From NCBI RefSeq assembly GCF_042767895.1, contig NC_091575.1, forward strand, positions 4,839,848-4,862,347: a stretch of 22,500 bases of DNA, read 5' to 3'. Both the position numbers and the translations under genes were made by a program. This DNA is from Penaeus vannamei (Eukaryota > Arthropoda > Malacostraca > Decapoda > Penaeidae). The notes under the pieces were generated by a model. It worked only from the letters and a program-made list of their open reading frames with translations. It was not told the origin of the DNA and did not search any database. The first letter of the stretch is position 1. The number at the start of each line of letters is the position of its first letter. Of the stretch, positions 14,723 to 22,500 are shown piece after piece.

Positions 14723-15485
14723 TAATTATCATGTAAAAGCGAAAAAGTTTTTTTTTCGACCTTTCTCTCAAAAAGCTGTAATACGCTAGAATTTGCCGTT
14801 TTTGGACTTTTGGGATTTTATTAGTTTTAGCCTTTATTTCATTATGAATGGACTCTTTAATTATTATTATCATCATTATTGTCACTATTCTTATGATTAT
14901 CATCATTATTGTCATTATTCCTATGATTATCATTATAGTCATTGTCGTTATGATTATAATTATCATAATCATTATTGCAGTTATAATGATTATGCTAATT
15001 ATTACTGTCCTTTTCATCATTATAACTATTTTTATAATCATAATAACAATAATGATAATTTTAGAAATAATAATGACAATAATACTCATTATGATAACAA
15101 TAATGATATTCTTATTTCTATTGGCATTATTAGTATGAAACTTATTAGAATAGAGTTAATTATTGTTTTTATTGCAGTAATTATGTAAATTACCATTATA
15201 ATTATCATTTTATTATTATCATTATTATTATTGTCATTATCATCATAATTATCATTATTGTTAATAATAAAGGAATTTTAATGAAAATCATCATAATTAC
15301 CTGAATTAATCATAATCATAATTTAAAAGCGAAAAAGGTTTTTTTCGACCTTTCTCTAAAAAGGTTGTAATACGCTAGAGTTTACAGTTTTTTCGACTTA
15401 TGGGATTTTATTAGTTTTAGCCTTTATTTCAATATAAATGGACTCTATGATTATTATCATCATTATCATCATTATTGTCATTATT
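14723..15485 (-). repeat. Satellite-like array, subfamily B, minus orientation
   Basis: Cores near 14774 and 15363 (spacing 589) in minus orientation, with B traits (cgacctttctc, ttagttttagcct, tggactctatgatt). The left edge is an orientation switch at about 14722 (aatgacaatt then aattatcatg). The right edge at about 15485 passes abruptly into unrelated sequence (attattctgcatcagaaaagg). Confidence 0.85.
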
Positions 15486-15653
15486 CTGCATCAGAAAAGG
15501 TTAGAATTGTTAGAACATGCGAAGTAGCTCATGACATCTTATTATGCAAACAAGAACTAAAAACTAAAACTAAAACTGAGGCTTGCACTTGAAAAACATC
15601 AAAATGAGATGTCATCTCTTCATCTTCCTTGCTTCCAGTAATGTCTCTTTCAG
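15486..15653. other. Unique spacer, no gene seen
   Basis: The start of the non-satellite island. It holds a short inverted pair (atgacatctt near 15529 and gagatgtcat near 15606) and a short aactaaa repeat near 15556-15578. No coding frame or RNA gene is recognisable. Confidence 0.6.
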
Positions 15654-16277
15654 TTATTTATTCCTGTACCCTATCCTTACACCTTCCACATAGTCTTCCC
15701 CAACTACTAAACTCAATGTGCAAGCATATATATTACTATATAATAATGTAGTCATAACCACACAATGTGTAATATTAAACATTATGTTTCATTATAAAAT
15801 ATATATATTAATCTACCATTACATTTGGCTAACAAAAAATAATAAACTAGTAAAAACATTAGTTTTTGTTTGACGTTTTACATTAGTTTCAATATAATCC
15901 TTGAATAGTCTTCAAATAGAATGATGCTACAAATGGTAACTTTGTTGGAGATGACATATCAGTGGAAAAACCTCTAATGAGATTGTTTAATTATTTATTC
16001 CTGTACCTTATCCCTCTACTTTCCACACGGCCTTCTACTACTAAACTTGATGTACAATATACAACAATGTCATAACTACACATTGTGTGTGACATTAAAC
16101 ATTAGGTTTCTTTAAAAAAAAATACATTTACCGACCATGACAGTTGGCTAACAAAAGATAAACCAGAAAAAAAGTTTTTCATTGACATAATACATTTGTT
16201 TCAATCTTTAAATAATCTTTAATTAAAATGATGCTACAAATGGTAATTTTGTTGGAGATGACATGTCAGAGGAAAAG
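15654..16277. repeat. Diverged tandem duplication of about 320 bp
   Basis: Copy 1 at 15654-15970 and copy 2 at 15991-16277. Both begin ttatttattcctgtacc, pass through ccacacaatgtgt or ctacacattgtgt, attaaacatta and ggctaacaaaa, and end with atgatgctacaaatggtaa then ttgttggagatgacat. The first 250 bp or so differ by many substitutions and indels, while the last 50 bp are nearly identical. Copy 2 runs directly into the open frame at 16227. Confidence 0.85.
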
Positions 16278-16448
16278 CACTTGAGAGACTTTGGAATAGT
16301 GAGAGACGGAATACTGAATTGCTTAAGAACATGTACCGAGGAGGGATACAGAGTGTGTTGGAAGGATACTGAGAATGGAGGAGCTGCCAGGCAAGAGAAT
16401 GAAACTCCTAACAGGAGATCCCAAATACATTTCAGAACACACTGTTGA
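16227..16448 (+). pseudogene. Possible exon or ORF remnant, unrecognised product
   Basis: An open frame of 73 codons with ordinary amino-acid composition, unlike the ATN frames elsewhere. It starts NDATNGNFVGDDMSEEKHL, continues RDFGIVRDGILNCLRTC, and ends RSQIHFRTHC. An in-frame TAA lies just upstream at 16224-16226, so there is no upstream coding unless an intron ends there; the only internal Met start is at 16263. I do not recognise a family. The stop codon (16446-16448) abuts the stop of the minus-strand Harbinger remnant (16449-16451), so the two are tail to tail. PIF/Harbinger elements often carry a second gene for a Myb/SANT-like DNA-binding partner, and this could be its 3' part. That is inference, since no helix-turn-helix signature is visible. 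Chance or antisense frames remain possible. Confidence 0.3.
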
Positions 16449-16853
16449 TTATATTTGCCCTCTTTTTCTGCCCAGCATTCGTATTTGTGCATTTTCATTA
16501 ACTACTTCCTGATCACATTCATTGTCATTACCACCACCATCTTTATCACCATCATGGTTTTCCAAACCACTACAAATTGTGGCCATGGTTGTGTCCAAAC
16601 TAGTCCGCATAGGTATAGCGAGACAACGGAATCTTCATTTGAGGACTCCAAATGCTCGTTCAATGGGATTGCGGGTTCTTGAATGAGCCAAATTATACCT
16701 TATTTCATTTTGCAATCTGGGATTGAGAACTGGAGTCATTAAAAATTAGCAAATTGGTTATGCAGATTCCCCAAGCAGATGGCCATCATAATCTGTCTGC
16801 ATTAGAGCATACAAGACACTATTTCTGAATATTCTACTATCATTTCACTGACC
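16449..16853 (-). pseudogene. PIF/Harbinger (HARBI1-like) transposase remnant
   Basis: Minus-strand translation in one frame gives about 134 codons of the C-terminal DDE nuclease region: DSRIFRNSVLYALM (16842-16801 region), DGHLLGESA, FLMTPVLNPRLQNEIRYN, LAHSRTRNPIERAFGVLK, RFRCLAIP, then an acidic tail ENHDGDKDGGGNDNECDQ, ending RMLGRKRGQI and TAA. HDSRI, GDSAYP, TP..NP, YN.AH and R..IERAFGxLKxRF are the usual Harbinger motifs. The second catalytic Asp, normally in GDSAYP, is Glu here, and the Tyr is a stop. Four in-frame stops lie before the terminal one (near 16845, 16753, 16741 and 16632). The LHN segment that normally follows the nuclease seems deleted between CSG and the acidic tail. 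The N-terminal half is not seen upstream. The element transposed by DNA cut-and-paste when active; this copy is dead. Confidence 0.88.
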
Positions 16854-17440
16854 TTAACCACCAACAAACTATAATATAAAAAATCAAGTCTGAGCCACAC
16901 AATGCTTATACATTTAATGAAAAAGAACCCTTTCTGTATCAGTACTTTTCCCGTGATTGAATGACATTTTCTTGCTTTCATGTGTTACAAATTAGTAACA
17001 CATTTGTGTATAACATGATATAGGAATCACATTGCAATTTTAAAATCTATGAAAATCACAATTCTATTATGAAATAACGTAAACACGTAGCCTCTTCAAG
17101 ACCATCAATGTTCCAGTCGAGAGCTCAAAACATTAGCTGTATTCCTGCTGCCCCCAGGTGAGTAATTTTGATTTAAGTTGTTATTTTGATTGTAGGGATA
17201 ATTTTCTTTTCATAAGTGTTACCATAAGTGTTTTGATGATGGCATGTTTACTACGGGCTATAGAAGCATCTGTCATGCTACACCACTCTACAATGAGGCG
17301 TTGCTAATGATTTCCTTGTAGCTCTGCAGTTCACTATTTTATATCAGGTATTGTAAAATGGTCATTTTTTAATTCCTTTGTTGTAGTATGAAGTGAGGCT
17401 ATTACAGAGATAACATTATCCTCTTCTCTCGAGATTAATA
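16854..17440. other. Unique sequence without a recognisable gene
   Basis: Low-copy AT-rich sequence beyond the visible end of the Harbinger remnant; it may hold the decayed 5' part of that element, but I could not read further transposase motifs on the minus strand. It contains a 9-bp hairpin at 16980-17003 and a good splice-donor-like cag/gtgagta near 17155-17163 without a convincing exon. Confidence 0.5.
16980..17003. repeat. Short perfect hairpin
   Basis: Arms atgtgttac and gtaacacat are perfect 9-bp complements around a 6-base loop (aaatta). There is no T-run or promoter context to give it a function. It may be a decayed terminal inverted repeat or chance. Confidence 0.6.
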
Positions 17441-17482
17441 ATTAGGTTTAGGTTATGTTAGGTAAGGTAATATAACATAGGG

Positions 17483-17485
<3 letters not shown>
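17441..17485 (+). repeat. Short TTAGG-like telomeric tract, degenerate
   Basis: Reads attaggtttaggttatgtta then ggtaaggtaa, resembling the arthropod telomere pentamer TTAGG with variants. It is only about 40 bp and runs into the (AT)n tract. It is oriented opposite to the CCTAA tract at 18430-18597. Confidence 0.6.
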
Positions 17486-17567
<82 letters not shown>

Positions 17568-17628
17568 CTATCTATCTATCTATGTATATAAAAATATCTA
17601 TATACATTATACTTATATTAAACACGTA

Positions 17629-17695
<67 letters not shown>

Positions 17696-17860
17696 CATAT
17701 ATTATATATATATTATATATATACATTATATATTATATATATATTATATACATTATATATATCATATATATACATTATATTATATATATATTATATACTT
17801 TATATATATTATATTATATTATATTATATATATGTAAGTATATATATAAATTCCTGCCAA
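17484..17860. repeat. AT-rich compound microsatellite complex
   Basis: (AT)n of about 80 bp at 17485-17564, a (TATC/TCTA)n tract of 4-5 units at 17566-17583, a second (AT)n at about 17629-17687, then about 150 bp of irregular ATATT/ACATTATA repeats ending in (TATAT)n near 17806-17832. The 111-codon Ile/Tyr frame across it is a microsatellite artefact. Confidence 0.9.
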
Positions 17861-18232
17861 GTGCCAAAAATATATATTCATTCTACACGGCTATATAACG
17901 TCAAGGTAAATAATTGAGGAACACCATTCATGCCAATAGGTCAATACTGAAAGTTTGTTAAAGGATTTTTTCTCCTCTTAGTGCACAATGTTATGTAATC
18001 CCATCTGCAACTGTCACTGAATATTTATTTAATGACGTACATTTTCGTATAATTTTATACTGATATTGAGTCCCTGTACATATATGATGAATGCACATGT
18101 GAAGATGTCAAAATCATTCTAGATACAGGATGATTGCACATGTGAAAATGTCAATATCATTCCTTTATAAGCATTTTCTTTTCGTTTTTTCTGGCTTTTA
18201 TTGCGGCAATGGACTGCACACAAATACCAACT
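17861..18232. other. Unique sequence with a 43-bp-offset tandem repeat; no gene seen
   Basis: The only structure seen is a pair at 18086-18119 and 18129-18162, 34 bp each with about five mismatches, sharing gcacatgtgaa. No coding frame of normal composition or RNA gene is visible. Confidence 0.55.
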
Positions 18233-18512
18233 CAGAGTCCAGGTGGTCCTCAAGGAGAGCAGTATTGATTACTTTTATTATTATTTCTGTTATCATTGTC
18301 GTTATTATTAGGAAAATCATTAGAATAGTGTTGATTATTGCTATTATTGCAATTATTAGGCAAATCATCATTATAATTATCATTGTATAATTATTATCAT
18401 AATTATTGTCCTAATTACTCTCATAATTACCTAACCTAACCTCAACCTAACCAACCTAGCCTAAACCTAACCTAACCTAAACCACCTTACCTAACCTAAC
18501 CTAAATAATCTA
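18233..18512 (+). repeat. 280-bp direct repeat, copy 1
   Basis: Starts cagagtccaggtggtcctca. It then holds a degenerate minus-orientation satellite fragment (about 18275-18400; cattagaatagtgttgatta is recognisable) and then CCTAA-type repeats to 18512. It matches 18734-19013 with no difference that I could find. Confidence 0.95.
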
Positions 18513-18597
18513 ACTAACCTAATTTTAACCTAACCTAACCTAAACTAAACCTATCCTGACCTAAACTAACCCCAACCCTAACCCTAACCTAACCTAG
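18430..18597 (-). repeat. Interstitial telomere-like (CCTAA)n tract, degenerate
   Basis: About 168 bp of cctaa/cctaaa units with variants such as cctcaa, ccaacctag and ccctaa. TTAGG/CCTAA is the ancestral arthropod telomere repeat. The interruptions and the surrounding sequence make this an interstitial block and not a chromosome end. A partial second copy lies at 18931-19009 within the duplicated 280 bp. Confidence 0.85.
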
Positions 18598-18598
18598 G

Positions 18599-18733
18599 AG
18601 GAATGTGTGTATGCGTGTGTGTGTGTCTGTGCGTGTGTTTGTCTTTGTGTGTATGTGTCTTTGTGTGTATGTGTGTGTACATATATCCCCATATAAATAT
18701 ATATAAATATATATATATATACATATATATATA
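18599..18733. repeat. Interrupted (TG)n and AT microsatellite between the two 280-bp copies
   Basis: gtgtgt-rich sequence to about 18680 with ct and at interruptions, including a 16-bp unit tttgtgtgtatgtgtc repeated once near 18644-18675, followed by atatat-rich sequence to 18733. The Cys/Val-rich frame here is an artefact. Confidence 0.85.
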
Positions 18734-19013
18734 CAGAGTCCAGGTGGTCCTCAAGGAGAGCAGTATTGATTACTTTTATTATTATTTCTGTTATCATTGT
18801 CGTTATTATTAGGAAAATCATTAGAATAGTGTTGATTATTGCTATTATTGCAATTATTAGGCAAATCATCATTATAATTATCATTGTATAATTATTATCA
18901 TAATTATTGTCCTAATTACTCTCATAATTACCTAACCTAACCTCAACCTAACCAACCTAGCCTAAACCTAACCTAACCTAAACCACCTTACCTAACCTAA
19001 CCTAAATAATCTA
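18734..19013 (+). repeat. 280-bp direct repeat, copy 2
   Basis: Identical by eye to 18233-18512, at an offset of 501 bp. It ends at ctaaataatcta; the sequence then changes to plus-orientation satellite (gataataataac), whereas copy 1 goes on into more CCTAA repeats. Confidence 0.95.

Positions 19014-22500
<3,487 letters not shown>

Noticed and set aside
16223..16498. Minus-strand 91-codon open frame with a Ser/Pro-rich product
   Set aside because: It is antisense to the plus-strand frame at 16227-16448 and overlaps the Harbinger remnant in another frame; no recognised domain.
16455..16682. Plus-strand 75-codon open frame with a hydrophobic start
   Set aside because: It is the antisense shadow of the Harbinger transposase remnant, whose motifs read clearly on the minus strand.
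17085..17163. Possible short first exon ending at a strong cag/gtgagta donor
   Set aside because: Only about 27 codons are open upstream, with no promoter, acceptor or recognised protein. One donor match is expected by chance.
18430..18600. A true chromosome end
   Set aside because: The CCTAA repeats are degenerate, short and followed by more satellite on the right, so the tract is interstitial.

Overview
The window is non-coding, repeat-dominated eukaryotic nuclear DNA. I see no intact protein-coding gene, rRNA, tRNA, CRISPR array or bacterial-type operon. The best guess is an arthropod, probably a decapod crustacean and perhaps a penaeid shrimp. This rests on degenerate arthropod-type telomere pentamers (CCTAA/TTAGG), very heavy AT and ATN microsatellite content, and a non-LTR reverse transcriptase fragment of a kind I associate with crustacean genomes. 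The species is an inference.

Most of the window is one satellite-like family with a monomer of about 570-620 bp. Each monomer has a core of about 200 bp that is not simple sequence (landmarks tctagcgtattacagcc and agagaaasgtcg) and about 400 bp of degenerate ATN trinucleotides. There are two subfamilies. A reads agagaaacgtcg, aaggccagaag and attcagtcc. B reads agagaaaggtcg, aggctaaaact and tagagtcc. Blocks of monomers alternate in orientation: plus (1-2020, A), minus (2710-7133, B), minus (8462-8730), plus (8731-8953, A), minus (8954-10092, A), plus (10093-14722, B), minus (14723-15485, B) and plus (19014-22500, mostly A).

The satellite is interrupted as follows. At 2021-2709 lies a dead minus-strand LINE reverse transcriptase fragment. 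At 6334-6570 lies a compound (AT)n(GT)25 tract. At 7134-8461 two (AT)n arrays, each over 550 bp, flank a 40-bp perfect inverted repeat, giving a palindrome of about 1.3 kb. At 15486-18232 lies a less repetitive island holding a tandem duplication of about 320 bp, a plus-strand ORF remnant, a minus-strand PIF/Harbinger transposase remnant and AT-rich microsatellites. At 18233-19013 an apparently perfect 280-bp duplication carries interstitial telomere-like repeats.

The two ends of the window (about 240-1990 and 20730-22500) are copies of the same three-monomer higher-order unit about 20.5 kb apart. One copy has gained a 99-bp (AT)n array that the other lacks. I found no cooperating gene system. 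The interest is structural: orientation switching, palindromes, microsatellite birth and dead transposons in a satellite array. Long AT tracts and perfect duplications are also where assemblies fail, so the structural claims need long-read support.
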